This document shows, one piece after another, positions 24,221-33,198 of a stretch of 49,182 bases of DNA (its first letter is position 1; each line of letters starts with the position of its first letter). The position numbers were made by a program, and so were the translations under genes. Origin of the DNA: Streptomyces mexicanus. Its GTDB lineage: Bacteria; Actinomycetota; Actinomycetes; Streptomycetales; Streptomycetaceae. The notes under the pieces were generated by a model, which was not told where the DNA came from, did not search any database, and saw only the letters and a list, made by a program, of their open reading frames with translations. The DNA lies in contig NZ_LR732544.1 in assembly GCF_902506575.1 (NCBI RefSeq), positions 608,986 through 658,167 on the forward strand, written 5' to 3'.

Positions 24221-24390
24221 CTCACCGCCCGCCGCCCGCGCTCACCGTCTCGTCGCCACCGCACTCACCGGCTCGTCGGCACCGCGCTCACCCGCTCGTC
24301 GTTCCCCGCACTCACCGGCTCGTCTCCGCCCGCACCCACCGACCCGTGTCCGCGCCCCGCTCTCCGGCTCGTCTGCGCCCCGCCCTCACC
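24221..24390 (-). repeat. Degenerate 23-25-bp tandem repeat (8 units) abutting the FUSC stop codon
   Basis: CTCACCG-type units start at 24221, 24241, 24264, 24287, 24311, 24335, 24360 and 24385; most continue GCTCGTC. The last unit contains the FUSC gene's TGA (24386-24388) and its two final codons, so on the minus strand the array repeats the gene's end with the stop codon in each copy. Together with the hairpin at 24095 this accounts for most of the 356-bp gene-free gap 24030-24385. Confidence 0.8.
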
Positions 24391-26641
24391 GTTTCGGGGT
24401 CGCCCGCGGCACCCGCAGCGGGCGGGCGAGTCCGACCACGGCCTCGTCCAGGCGCTGCAGGTGGCGCAGCACGCGGTCGGTGATCCGGCCGTAGCGGGGG
24501 ACGCCCGGGACTTTGCCGGAGTCCAGCAGCGAGGCGATGCTCGGGCCGGTCTCGATCTCCTCCGTGGAGCCGCGGTCCGCGATGTGCGCGGCGAGCACCG
24601 CGATGTTGTGCGTGATGCGGCGGCACGCCTGCCGCAGCCGCGGATCGGCGGCGATGGAGGGGTGGGTGGGCAGCAGTTCGGCGGTCGCGGCCAGCGACCG
24701 GGCGTGGTAGGCGCAGGTCTCCAGCAGCGCCAGCAGGTACTGGGCCGTGTTCCGCCGGGAGCGCAGCGGCGTGATGGGGTGGGTCAGCGGCTGCACGGCC
24801 GAGCGCAGGTCGGCCAGCGCCTGGTCCAGGTCGCGCGCCAGGTCGAGCAGGTCCGTCTGCGATCCGCCGCTGAGCTGTTCGATCGCCCGGCCGGTGACGT
24901 CGGAGAGACGGTGCAGCACGGTGCCGAGCAGTTCGTTCGTACGGCGGTCGGTGTGCACCGGCAGCACCACCGCCGCCGCGATGATCCCGCAGGCCGCACC
25001 CAGCGCCGTCTCCTCGATCCGCAGCACCAGCACCGACAGGCTGTAGGTGTGCAGCAGCGTGTACAGCAGGCCGAGCGCCGCCGTGACGAAGAACGACATC
25101 AGGGTGTACGACAGCGGGGCCGTGTAGAACATCAGGAACACGAACACCAGTACCAGTGCCAGCGCCGGCCAGGTGTGCGGACCGACCAGCCCGGCCAGCA
25201 CGATACCGGCCACCACCCCGAGCACCGTGCCCAGCAGCCGCCGATAGCCCTTGACCAGGATCTCGCCCGTGGAGGAGGTGTTGATGAAGACGATCCAGCA
25301 GGTCAGCACCGCCCAGTACCAGCGCTGCGCGGACAGGAACTCGCCGCCGACGATGGCCAGCGACGAGCCGAGCGCCACCTGCACCGCGGCGCGCGTGGTG
25401 GGCCGGCGCAGCCCGGTGGGCGGCTGCTCCTTCTCCCGCTCGCTCTCCTCCGAGCCCTCGATCGAGGCGTCCTCGGCGTCCAGTTCCTCACGCGAGCGGG
25501 TGGTGGCGGGGGTGTCGTCGGACTCGTCCTGCGGGCCGCCCAGCGCGACCCTGAGCCCGAGCACCGCCCGCGCGGCCTCGCCGAGGCCGCGGAAGACGTC
25601 CTGCACGGCGACCGGGGCCGGCGGCAGGTTCTCCTCCTCGCGATAGCCGAGGAGCCGGTTGCGCACGTGCGCCATCGCGGTCCCGGTGTGCAGCCCCACG
25701 GGCCGCAGCACCAGCAGCCGCAGCGCCTGAAGGTCGCGGCGCAGCGTGTCGGTGCTCTGCTCGCGCACCGGCAGCTGCACGCCCGCGGGAGCGGGCGCGC
25801 CGGGCAGGTGCAGCGTGAGCGTGTCGGCCCGTTCGCTGCTGCGGGCACCGAGGATCAGCAGCCCCAGCCGCTCGGCGGCGATCTCGGCGCCCGCGATGCG
25901 CCGCTGGACCAGCCGGGCCACGGAGGCGTCCGTGGTGCCTTCCTCCAGCCGGCCCTGGATCATCAGCGCCGTCTCGTGCAGCCGGGCGGTGCGCTCCCGT
26001 ACCGCCTCCAGGGCCTTGTCGACGTCGGCGGGCCCGGCGTCCAGCAACTCCAGCTGGGCGGACACCAGCTGGGCCAGCCGCACCCGGAACGCCTCGCGCA
26101 GCCGGTCCAGGATGCCGGCCGGGGTCTCGTGGACGATGACGAAGCGCATGCGCGCGCTGCAGCCGAACGCCACCGCGATGACCAGGTACAGCCGCGGCAG
26201 CACCGACAGCGTCGCGCCGACGAACAGGGACATGAAGTAGATCTGGAAGCCGATCAGCCCCAGCGCGTTGCCCCGGTCACCGAACCGCCGGCTGTAGACG
26301 GCGCAGAACATCAGGACGACGAAGAAGAGGTCCCCGCCCACCACGTGCGTGTTGAGCAGCGCGGCCAGCGACACCGACGCAAGCGCCACGGGCAGGCCCA
26401 GCGCCAGCGTCACGGCCTGCTGGGCACGCAGCTTCTCCCGGATGGCGAAGGTGGCGGCCATCGACGCGATCGCCCCGGCCACCAGATGCGCCACGGGCGC
26501 GCGCAGCGCCGTGAGGACGACCAGGGTCAGCGCGATCGAACCGGCCGTCCGGGAGCCCGCCGCCAGCCGCAGCAGCCCGGGATCGGATGCCGTGACGCGA
26601 TCCCGCAGCCGTGCCCATACCGACCCCTCCGCCGCACTCAC
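24386..26641 (-). CDS. FUSC-family membrane transporter
   Basis: A large (751 aa) integral membrane protein of the fusaric-acid-resistance/aromatic-acid-exporter (FUSC) family. It has two membrane bundles: about residues 25-160 (GSIALTLVVLTALRAPVAHLVAG, and TFAIREKLRAQQAVTLALGLP) and about 410-545 (AAVQVALGSSLAIVGGEFLSAQRWYWAVLTCW, VKGYRRLLGTVLGVVAGIVLA). Each bundle is followed by a long cytoplasmic helical region, and an acidic stretch (ELDAEDASIEGSEESEREKE) precedes bundle 2. The GTG at 26641 is preferred on sequence grounds; a GTG at 26713 would add 24 unlikely residues. The NADH dehydrogenase gene lies upstream on the same strand. Substrate unknown. Confidence 0.87.
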   Translation of the reverse strand: MSAAEGSVWARLRDRVTASDPGLLRLAAGSRTAGSIALTLVVLTALRAPVAHLVAGAIASMAATFAIREKLRAQQAVTLALGLPVALASVSLAALLNTHVVGGDLFFVVLMFCAVYSRRFGDRGNALGLIGFQIYFMSLFVGATLSVLPRLYLVIAVAFGCSARMRFVIVHETPAGILDRLREAFRVRLAQLVSAQLELLDAGPADVDKALEAVRERTARLHETALMIQGRLEEGTTDASVARLVQRRIAGAEIAAERLGLLILGARSSERADTLTLHLPGAPAPAGVQLPVREQSTDTLRRDLQALRLLVLRPVGLHTGTAMAHVRNRLLGYREEENLPPAPVAVQDVFRGLGEAARAVLGLRVALGGPQDESDDTPATTRSREELDAEDASIEGSEESEREKEQPPTGLRRPTTRAAVQVALGSSLAIVGGEFLSAQRWYWAVLTCWIVFINTSSTGEILVKGYRRLLGTVLGVVAGIVLAGLVGPHTWPALALVLVFVFLMFYTAPLSYTLMSFFVTAALGLLYTLLHTYSLSVLVLRIEETALGAACGIIAAAVVLPVHTDRRTNELLGTVLHRLSDVTGRAIEQLSGGSQTDLLDLARDLDQALADLRSAVQPLTHPITPLRSRRNTAQYLLALLETCAYHARSLAATAELLPTHPSIAADPRLRQACRRITHNIAVLAAHIADRGSTEEIETGPSIASLLDSGKVPGVPRYGRITDRVLRHLQRLDEAVVGLARPLRVPRATPKR

Positions 26642-26777
26642 GCCGCCGCACTCTCTCCTGTTCCCCGTGAGGTGTTCCCCGTGATGATCCGTTCGTCCAG
26701 CATCGCACGTCACGGCCGGACCGCGCGCCGCGGCCCGGCCGTGCTCGCCGCGGGCGGGCGTCCCGCGCCGCCCCGTC

Positions 26778-28145
26778 TCACGTCGCGGGGCCCGCGGCCG
26801 CCCCTTCGACGCGCTGCCGCACCTGCTCCTGCGTCATGTACGCGTCCGTGTACTCGAAGTCCTTCAGCTTGGCGGGCCTGCGGGCCTGGAAACCGGTGCG
26901 CACGAAATCGTCACCGGCGATCGCGTTGAGCATCCAGTTCGTCGCCACCCGGGTCTTGGCCACGTTGGTGCGCAGCGCGGCCAGGTGATAGCCCCGGGCC
27001 ACCGCCTGCGCGGGCACCCCGTGCAGCTCCACCCCCAGCGGCTTGGCCACGGCGTCCGCGCCGCCCAGGTCGACGACCAGGCCGAGGTCCTTGTGCTCAT
27101 AGGGCCGCATCGGCTGGTTGCGCAAGGTGGCGATGAGGTTCTCCGCGACCCGCTTGCCCTGCCGGTGGGCGTGCTGCGCGGTCGGCGGGCACACCGCGCC
27201 GTCGCCCTTGGCCAGGTCCGGCACGGCCGCGCTGTCGCCGAGGGCGAACACCCCGTCGTAACCGGGCAGGCACATCTCCGCGGTCACCGCGAGCCGTCCC
27301 TTGACGGTCTCCGCGCCGAGGGTCTGCATCAGCGGGCTCGCCACCACGCCCGCCGTCCAGATCAGGGTGTGGGTGGGCACCACCCGGCCGTTGGTGAAGG
27401 TGACCTCCTCCGGGCCGGCCTTGGCGATGGACACCCCCAGCGAGATCTCGATGCCGCGGCGGCGCAGGTCCTCCTGGGCGGCGCGGCCGAGCTTCTCGCC
27501 CAGCTCCGGCATCAGCCGGGGCGCGATGTCGATCAGGTGCCACTTGATCAGCGACGGGTCGAGCCGCGGGTAGCGCTTGACCGCGGCGTGCGTCAGACGC
27601 TGCAGGCAGGCGGCCGTCTCGGTGCCGGCGTAGCCGCCGCCGACGACCACGAACTGCAGTCGTGCGGCGCGCTCGGCCGGATCCTCGCTGGCGTCGGCCA
27701 GGTCCAGTTGGGTGATGACGTGGTCGCGGATGTAGGCGGCCTCCGCGAGCGTCTTCATCCCGAAGGCGTGGTCCGTCAGGCCGGGGATGTCGAACGTGCG
27801 GGTGACGCTGCCGGGGGCCAGCACGATGTAGTCGTACGGCTCGTCGACGATGCGGTCGGTGATCGTGCGGATGACGCAGACCTTCGCCTTCAGGTCCACT
27901 CCGACGGCGCCGCCGGGGATGATCCGGGTGCGGTACTTCTTGCTGCGGCGCAGGGAGACGGCGATCGACTGCGGGGTGAGCACCCCGGAGGCGACCTGGG
28001 GCAGCAGCGGCAGATAGAGCTGGTAGGCGAACGGCGTCACCAGGGTGATGTCGGCCTCGTGGGGGGCGAGCCTGCGTTCCAGGCGGCGCACGCACGCCAC
28101 GCCGGCGAAGCCTGCGCCCACCACCAGGATCCTGGGTCGTGTCAC
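26778..28145 (-). CDS. ndh: Type II NADH dehydrogenase (NDH-2)
   Basis: Single-subunit, non-proton-pumping NADH:quinone oxidoreductase on the inner face of the membrane; 455 aa. The FAD motif VVGAGFAGVACVRRLERRL is at the N-terminus. The NADH motif FVVVGGGYAGTETAACLQRL is near residue 160, and the second FAD contact VFALGDSAAVPD is near 300, followed by PPTAQHAHRQGKRVAENL (quinone/FAD side). The C-terminal region with NVAKTRVATNWMLNAIAGDDFVRTGFQ fits membrane-anchored NDH-2. GAAGGGAAG precedes the GTG at 28145. A related FAD-dependent oxidoreductase is the only alternative. Confidence 0.9.
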   Translation of the reverse strand: MTRPRILVVGAGFAGVACVRRLERRLAPHEADITLVTPFAYQLYLPLLPQVASGVLTPQSIAVSLRRSKKYRTRIIPGGAVGVDLKAKVCVIRTITDRIVDEPYDYIVLAPGSVTRTFDIPGLTDHAFGMKTLAEAAYIRDHVITQLDLADASEDPAERAARLQFVVVGGGYAGTETAACLQRLTHAAVKRYPRLDPSLIKWHLIDIAPRLMPELGEKLGRAAQEDLRRRGIEISLGVSIAKAGPEEVTFTNGRVVPTHTLIWTAGVVASPLMQTLGAETVKGRLAVTAEMCLPGYDGVFALGDSAAVPDLAKGDGAVCPPTAQHAHRQGKRVAENLIATLRNQPMRPYEHKDLGLVVDLGGADAVAKPLGVELHGVPAQAVARGYHLAALRTNVAKTRVATNWMLNAIAGDDFVRTGFQARRPAKLKDFEYTDAYMTQEQVRQRVEGAAAGPAT

Positions 28146-28388
28146 GGTGTTTCTTCCCTTCTGCGGCTGACGGCGGTCTGCCTCGACGTCATGCGCCTGC
28201 CCTGGATCGCCGCGTTGGCACCTCATCCATCCCGCCGCGGACACACACGCGTCGAAGACCACCATGCCCGGGTCCGGCCGGGTGCGCACCGCATACGGCC
28301 GAGCAGGGGGCAGCGGGGGTCACCCGACGCCACGGTCCGCGCACACGTGGGTTCCCCCTCTCGCGCCACCCTTGCACGGGCGAAGGAC

Positions 28389-28432
28389 CCGGCCGCGGCA
28401 CCGCGCGGCCCACCCGGGGCGCGGCCGGTGCC
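28389..28432 (-). terminator. Inverted repeat downstream of the partner-switching operon
   Basis: CCGGCCGCG (28389-28397) pairs with CGCGGCCGG (28420-28428); an alternative GGCACCG/CGGTGCC pairing (28397-28403/28426-28432) overlaps it. It lies 6-49 nt beyond the operon's last stop at 28438, so it is a probable terminator. Confidence 0.5.
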
Positions 28433-28437
28433 GCCGG

Positions 28438-30174
28438 TCAGCCGCGGCGCAGGCCCGCCTGCCCTGCGTCGCGGAGGTGGCACAGCAGCAGGCACACGTC
28501 GTCGTCGCGTGCGGAGTCGCTGAGCAGCGGCTCCAGGATGCGGTCCGCCGAGCCGTCCAGGTCGGCGTCCAGCTCCTCCGGACGGAACGCGCCCAGCGCC
28601 GCCGCCAGACGCTCGATGCCCGGGTCTATGCCCAGCGCGCGCCGCTCCACCAGGCCGTCGGTGTACAGCGCCAGCGTGGAGCCGCCGGACAGGCGCACGG
28701 TGTGGTCGCCGATCTCCTGCCGCAGCGGGATGCCGAGCATCGCGCCCGGCTTGGCGTCGAGCACCTCCACCGTTCCGTCCGCCCGGCGCAGCACGGGCGG
28801 CGGATGGCCCGCGGCGGCCCAGGTGACGGTGGGGTCGTCGGGCCGGAAGCGGGCGATGACCGCGGTGGCGTACAGATCGGGCTGCAGATGGTGCAGAAAC
28901 GTGTGCAGCCGGGTCAGCAGCTGTCCGGGGCTGCCGCCGTCGACGGCGTACGCCCGCAGCGCGGTGCGCAGCTGGCTCATCATCACCGCCGCGTGCAGCC
29001 CGTGGCCGGTGACGTCGCCGACGACGGCGATCAGGCTGCCGTCGGGCTGGCGGAACGCGTCGTACCAGTCACCGCCGATGTTCAGCCCGTGCGTGGCCGG
29101 CAGATAGCGCGCGGCCAGCGCCAGCCCCGGGGTGGTGGGCAGGTCGGCCAGCAGCGCGCGCTGCAGCGTCTCGGCGATGTCCCGGTTGTGCTCGAAACGC
29201 CGCGCGTTGTCGATCGCGGTGCTGGCCCGCCGGGCCAGTTCGATCAGCATCACGGCGTCGTCCGGGTCCCAGCGCTCACCGGGCGGCGACAGCGTCAGCA
29301 CGCCCAGCGGCGCCCGCCGGGTGGGCAGCGGGATGCACAGCAGCGGACGCGTCGGCATCAGCGCCGACGGCGGCCGGTCGTCCACTCCCGGCAGGTGGCC
29401 GGGGTGGTCGGCGGCGTACTGCGGGCGCCCGGTGCGCGCGGCGAGCACGGCGGCCGCCGGATGCGGAGCCGTCCCGCTCGGGCCGCCCTCCTGGTCGAAC
29501 AGCCAGACGTCGACGCTGTCGGCGTAGCGCGGCACCAGCAGGTCCGGCAGCCGCCGCACGATCTCCTCGTGGTTGAGCGAGGCGGTCAGCACGGCGCTGG
29601 CGTCGGCCAGGAACGTCAGCCGGCGCCGGGCGTTCTCCGCTTCCGTGCGCGCCTTGCGCTCGGCGGCGAACGCCTCGCGCTGGGCCCGCCCGGCGGCGTC
29701 CAGCTCGGCGTGCAGCGCCAGCACGCCCTGGTTGGTCTGGTGCAGCTCCTCCCGGTGGAAGGCGACCAGTTCCTCCTGCTCGGCCAGCTCGCGCAGCACC
29801 ACGGCGGTGTCCTCGTCGGCGCCCAGCAGCGCCTCCGCCAGGGCCGCCGGATCCGCCGGCACCTCGCCACCCGCGGCCCCCTCGGGCTCGGGGCAGGCCA
29901 CCTCGATCTGCCAGGGCGGCTCCCCGGCGGCGCTCGTCTCCGGATCCGGGACCACCGTGACCCGCAGCAGCCGCGCACCGTCGCCGGGGACGACCCGCAG
30001 GCCCAGGTGCCAGGTGCCGCCCTTGGTCAGGCACTGCCGCAGCCGCGCACTGAGCGCGGTGACCAGCCGGGTGCGCTCCAGGGTCGCCACCCCGCACGCG
30101 GCGGCCAGCCGCGCCGCGGCGATACGGGCCCGCGCCGCGTCGGTGACGGTGCCGATCCGCAGGCTGTGCGTCAT
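28438..30174 (-). CDS. GAF-PP2C (SpoIIE/RsbU-type) phosphatase with degenerate HATPase-like N-terminus
   Basis: A 578-aa Mn-dependent Ser/Thr phosphatase expected to dephosphorylate STAS antagonists. Domains in order: an N-terminal region to about 95 that resembles a decayed RsbT-type ATPase (RTRLVTALSARLRQCLTKGG in place of the N-box); a coiled coil (about 130-200, ELAEQEELVAFHREELHQ onward); a GAF domain (about 205-345); and the PP2C/SpoIIE domain (about 360-575). The metal-binding motifs of the PP2C domain are NIGGDWYDAF, VVGDVTGHGLHAA, WAAAGHPPP, ALYTDGLVERR and DDDVCLLL. It overlaps the preceding gene by ATGA and has GGAGGAG before its ATG. Last gene of the rsb operon; the GAF domain suggests a small-molecule or redox input. 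Confidence 0.9.
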   Translation of the reverse strand: MTHSLRIGTVTDAARARIAAARLAAACGVATLERTRLVTALSARLRQCLTKGGTWHLGLRVVPGDGARLLRVTVVPDPETSAAGEPPWQIEVACPEPEGAAGGEVPADPAALAEALLGADEDTAVVLRELAEQEELVAFHREELHQTNQGVLALHAELDAAGRAQREAFAAERKARTEAENARRRLTFLADASAVLTASLNHEEIVRRLPDLLVPRYADSVDVWLFDQEGGPSGTAPHPAAAVLAARTGRPQYAADHPGHLPGVDDRPPSALMPTRPLLCIPLPTRRAPLGVLTLSPPGERWDPDDAVMLIELARRASTAIDNARRFEHNRDIAETLQRALLADLPTTPGLALAARYLPATHGLNIGGDWYDAFRQPDGSLIAVVGDVTGHGLHAAVMMSQLRTALRAYAVDGGSPGQLLTRLHTFLHHLQPDLYATAVIARFRPDDPTVTWAAAGHPPPVLRRADGTVEVLDAKPGAMLGIPLRQEIGDHTVRLSGGSTLALYTDGLVERRALGIDPGIERLAAALGAFRPEELDADLDGSADRILEPLLSDSARDDDVCLLLCHLRDAGQAGLRRG

Positions 30175-31241
30175 CTCTCCTCCGGTCGTACCGGAGCGAG
30201 CACGGCCACGGCGGGGTCGTCCCGCTCCGGACGCAGCGGGCTGCCGGCGTCCCGGACGATCACCGCGGCCGTCACCGCCGGGTCCGCCGACAGCACGGCC
30301 GGGTCGGCGGGCGGCGTCCAGCGGCTGGGCAGGCCGTCGGAGTGCAGCACGAGCAGCCGGTCGGCCGACCAGGCGAACTCGGCCGCGGGCAGCGTCGCCG
30401 GCCGGTGCGCCCCGACGATCCCGGGACGGGACAGCAGCGGCCGCCAGGTGTCGCCCTCGCGCAGCCGCGCCCCGATGTTGCCGATCCCGCAGAACCGCAG
30501 CCGCCCGGCACTCAGCTTCAACTGGGCCACGGCGACGGCCGCGCCGCGGGTGCCGCGCAGCACCGTGTCGAGGCGGCCGAGCAGTTCGGCGGGGGAGAGG
30601 TGCGGGCTGTCGTACACGGCCCGCACCGCCGCAGACGACGCCTCGGCGGCGGGCCGGCCGTGGCCCAGTCCGTCCGCCAGCATCAGGGTCACCAGGTCCC
30701 CGCAGCGCACCCAGGCCCAGGCATCGCCGGAATGATCCGCCCTCGCCAGGGGGACGTCCACCCCGCCGGCCCGCCCGGCGGGCGCGGCCGCGGCCCCCCC
30801 CACCGGTCTGCGGCGGTCGGCGGCGGGGCCGATCCGGGCCAGTGCCACCGCGCCCCGGCCGGGCACGCTGTACAGCTCGAAGTCGCCGGCGCCCCGCCGG
30901 CAGGTGCCCAGGCCGGCGCCGAGCGAACCGGCGGTGGAGAAGCCGTCCCGCGGGGCGGCGGTCACATCGGCGAGGCCCGGGCCGTGGTCGACGGCCGCGA
31001 TCTGCACCGCGGACGGCTGCGGGCCGTCCCGCCGCGGCACGGGCGGGGGCACCATGTCGATGAGGACCCGGCCGCCGTGGCCGTGCTTGAGCAGATTGGT
31101 GGCCAGCTCGGTCGCCACCAGGGCGACCGAGGCGGTCCGCGACGAGGTGAGGCCGACCGCCGAGGCGGCGGCCTGCGCCGCCACCCGCGCGTCGTGCACC
31201 TGCGTGGAGTCGTTCACCGCGACGTCCCACACCCGCGGCAT
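30171..31241 (-). CDS. RsbT-like ATPase fused to RsbX-like PP2C phosphatase
   Basis: A 356-aa two-domain protein. Residues 1-150 form an RsbT-type HATPase: VALVATELATNLLKHGHGG (N-box), AAVDHGPGLADVTAAP (G1) and GSLGAGLGTCRRGAGDFELYSVPGRG (G2). Residues 170-350 form a compact PP2C domain of the RsbX type: DHSGDAWAWVRCG, LMLADGLGHGRPAAEAS, LRFCGIGNIGARL and LLVLHSDGLPSRW. Kinase and phosphatase modules in one chain suggest opposing control over the stressosome phosphosites. It starts one base into the rsbT stop (TGATG) and its stop overlaps the next gene (ATGA). The pairing is known in actinobacterial rsb clusters, but its exact targets here are inference. Confidence 0.88.
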   Translation of the reverse strand: MPRVWDVAVNDSTQVHDARVAAQAAASAVGLTSSRTASVALVATELATNLLKHGHGGRVLIDMVPPPVPRRDGPQPSAVQIAAVDHGPGLADVTAAPRDGFSTAGSLGAGLGTCRRGAGDFELYSVPGRGAVALARIGPAADRRRPVGGAAAAPAGRAGGVDVPLARADHSGDAWAWVRCGDLVTLMLADGLGHGRPAAEASSAAVRAVYDSPHLSPAELLGRLDTVLRGTRGAAVAVAQLKLSAGRLRFCGIGNIGARLREGDTWRPLLSRPGIVGAHRPATLPAAEFAWSADRLLVLHSDGLPSRWTPPADPAVLSADPAVTAAVIVRDAGSPLRPERDDPAVAVLAPVRPEER

Positions 31242-31681
31242 CAGGCCTCCCCTCGCGGTCGCGGCGGCCTGGCGACCCACGACGTCACCGTGACCGTCGT
31301 GCCCGCTCCGGGAGCGCTGTCGATGGCGAACTCGTGCACCAGCCGCCGGGCGCCGCCCAGCCCCATGCCGAGGCCGTCTCCGGAGGTGTACCCGTCGGTC
31401 AGGGCACGGTCCAGGTCCGCGATGCCCGGACCCTCGTCCCGGAAGGTCAGCCGGAGCCCGGGGACGGGCCCGTCGGTCAGCGCGGTCACCTCGATGCGTC
31501 CGCCGCCGCCGTGCACCAGGGTGTTGCGGGCCAGCTCGCTGGCCGCGGTGACCAGCTTCGTCTGGTCCACCAGGCCGAAACCGAGCTGGGCGGCCGCCTG
31601 CCGCACGTGCTGGCGCACCCACACGAGATCCATGTCGGAGGTGATCGGCAAGCAGGCCTCGACGCCTGCCGCCGTGTCCAT
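31241..31681 (-). CDS. rsbT: RsbT-type serine/threonine kinase (switch kinase)
   Basis: A 146-aa GHKL kinase that in Bacillus phosphorylates RsbS and RsbR, then leaves the stressosome to activate the RsbU phosphatase. The N-box is TAASELARNTLVHGGGG (E49, N53), the G1 box RDEGPGI starts at D82, and the G2 loop is SGDGLGMGLGGARRL (100-114). Length and motif order match RsbT rather than the longer RsbW anti-sigma kinases. The start codon shares a base with the rsbS stop (TGATG), so translation is coupled. Confidence 0.88.
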   Translation of the reverse strand: MDTAAGVEACLPITSDMDLVWVRQHVRQAAAQLGFGLVDQTKLVTAASELARNTLVHGGGGRIEVTALTDGPVPGLRLTFRDEGPGIADLDRALTDGYTSGDGLGMGLGGARRLVHEFAIDSAPGAGTTVTVTSWVARPPRPRGEA

Positions 31682-32100
31682 CACGGACTCCCCAGACGCG
31701 TGCGAGCGGTGCGCAGCACCGGGTCCGTACCGCCGAACCCGCGTACGGCCTCCTCCGCGGTGAGCGCGGTGCGCAGCCCCGGCAGGGTCAGGCCCAGCTC
31801 CACCATGGTGATCGCGACCGCGGGCCGCATCCCGGCGACCACGGTCTGCGCGGCCAGCAGCTCCGCCTTCGCCGCGATCTCGGCGAGGACACGGCCGAGG
31901 AAGGAGTCGACGATCTCCACCCCGGAGACGTCGATGACCACGCCGCGGGACCGGTGGGCCGCGATGGCCTCGCCGATGTCCTGCTGGAGCTGTTCCGCCG
32001 CGCTGTCGTGCAGATCTCCCTGAAGAGTGACCAGGAGGACGTCGCCGAGCCGGAGCACCGGTACATGACCCGCGGCGTGCTGGGGGAAGCCGCCGGTCAC
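31681..32100 (-). CDS. rsbS: RsbS-type STAS protein (stressosome scaffold/antagonist)
   Basis: A 139-aa single STAS domain. The helix-cap motif VVIDVSGVEIVDSFLGRVL places a serine at residue 59, the same number as the RsbT-phosphorylated Ser59 of Bacillus RsbS; EIVDSFLGR is near-diagnostic of RsbS. In the Bacillus model unphosphorylated RsbS holds RsbT in the stressosome. The GTG at 32100 overlaps the rsbR stop (GTGA), and the next gene overlaps its stop by one base. Confidence 0.9.
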   Translation of the reverse strand: MTGGFPQHAAGHVPVLRLGDVLLVTLQGDLHDSAAEQLQQDIGEAIAAHRSRGVVIDVSGVEIVDSFLGRVLAEIAAKAELLAAQTVVAGMRPAVAITMVELGLTLPGLRTALTAEEAVRGFGGTDPVLRTARTRLGSP

Positions 32101-32996
32101 CGCTCACCCGCACCGTGGGACGACGGGGGGACGATGTCGGCGCCCAGCTTGCGCAGGGCGTACGCGAGCGCGTCCGCCAGGGACGCACGGGTGACCACCG
32201 AGCCCAGGTCCAGACCGAGGTGGACGATGGTCTGCGCGATGGCGGGGCGGATGCCGGAGACCACGCACTCCGCGCCCATCAGCCGGGCCGCGGCGACCGT
32301 CTTCATCAGGTGCTGGGCCACCAGCGAGTCGACCGTGGGCACACCGGTGATGTCGAGGATCGCGAAGTGCGCCTGCTGCTCGACGACCGACTCCAGCAGG
32401 GTCTCCATCACGACCTGGCTGCGGGCGCTGTCCAGCGTCCCGATCAGCGGCACGGCCACGATGCCGTCCCACAGCTTGATGACCGGCGTGGCCATCTCCA
32501 TCAGCTGCATCCGCTGGCGGTCTATGAGGGCCTGGTTCTCGCTGAGCGCCGCCTCCATCACGACCACCCGCAGGGTGCCCATCAGGACGGTCAGGAGGTT
32601 CGAGCGCTCCCGCAGCCTCTGCTCCGGGGCGTCCCGCAACTCGGCGACCAGCAGGTCCACCACGGGCGGTCGCAGCGCCGCCACGTCCCGCGACACCTCC
32701 GAGGGCGTCAGCCCGGCGCGGCTGCGCGCGGCGCACATCCGGACCAGCTGTTCGCGCACCTGCGAGAACCCCGCCGCCTCCGGGTCCGTGACCCGGCCCG
32801 AGGCGGCCACCTGCGCCAGGGCGTCCACCAGGGTACGGCCGGCGTCCACGGCCTCCTCACGGGAGACGGTGAACACGCTCCGGAAGAAGGTCTCGTCGGC
32901 CCACCGCTGGGCGATCTGCTCCCGGCGGCGGTGCAGGAAGTCCCCGATCTCCCGCTCCGGCACCCCGTGCTGTTCCGCCGCTTCCTGCTCCGGCAC
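32097..32996 (-). CDS. rsbR: RsbR-type stressosome sensor (N-terminal helical/globin-like domain + STAS)
   Basis: A 299-aa RsbR paralogue. The N-terminal half (about 10-155) is an all-helical sensor region (EIGDFLHRRREQIAQRWADETFF; LRERSNLLTVLMGTLRVVVMEA). A linker helix leads to the STAS domain from about 172. Threonines at T170 (MEMATPVIKLWDGIVAVPLIG) and T217 (ILDITGVPTVDS) correspond to the two RsbT phosphosites of Bacillus RsbR. The GTG at 32996 is chosen because GAGGAG lies nine bases upstream; a GTG at 33059 would add 21 basic residues and is poorly spaced from its GGAG. It heads the coupled rsbRST operon. Confidence 0.9.
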   Translation of the reverse strand: MPEQEAAEQHGVPEREIGDFLHRRREQIAQRWADETFFRSVFTVSREEAVDAGRTLVDALAQVAASGRVTDPEAAGFSQVREQLVRMCAARSRAGLTPSEVSRDVAALRPPVVDLLVAELRDAPEQRLRERSNLLTVLMGTLRVVVMEAALSENQALIDRQRMQLMEMATPVIKLWDGIVAVPLIGTLDSARSQVVMETLLESVVEQQAHFAILDITGVPTVDSLVAQHLMKTVAAARLMGAECVVSGIRPAIAQTIVHLGLDLGSVVTRASLADALAYALRKLGADIVPPSSHGAGER

Positions 32997-33074
32997 GCTG
33001 TTCCACTCCTCGTTCGCGTCGCGCCGCTTCGGCCTGTGCAGGCGAGCGGGCGATGTCACTCCTGCCGGGCCCCA

Positions 33075-33100
33075 ACTCTAGCCGCGCCCGCACGCGGTGA
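33075..33100 (-). promoter_or_regulatory. Candidate vegetative promoter of the rsbRST operon
   Basis: On the minus strand TTCACC, 15 nt, then TAGAGT (33080-33075) lies about 80 nt before the chosen rsbR start. The spacing is short, so it is tentative. GGGTAC also occurs on this strand at about 33120-33115 without a good SigB -35 partner. Confidence 0.3.
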
Positions 33101-33198
33101 AGACCAGGTCCCCGTACCCCCCGTCGGGCGCCCACGGGTCGCGGGGCCGCGCCCGCGAACGACACCGTACGACAGGCGCCGGCGTCCGCCGACCGGGG

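Noticed and set aside
24221..24390. CRISPR array
   Set aside because: Units are contiguous and degenerate with no spacers, no palindromic repeat and no cas genes nearby.
24461..26929. 822-codon plus-strand open frame opposite the FUSC gene
   Set aside because: Antisense shadow of a gene with clear membrane-protein composition; no recognisable motifs.
33056..33059. GTG 33059 as the rsbR start
   Set aside because: Its GGAG immediately abuts the codon and the added residues are basic and unlike the family; GTG 32996 has a well-spaced GAGGAG.
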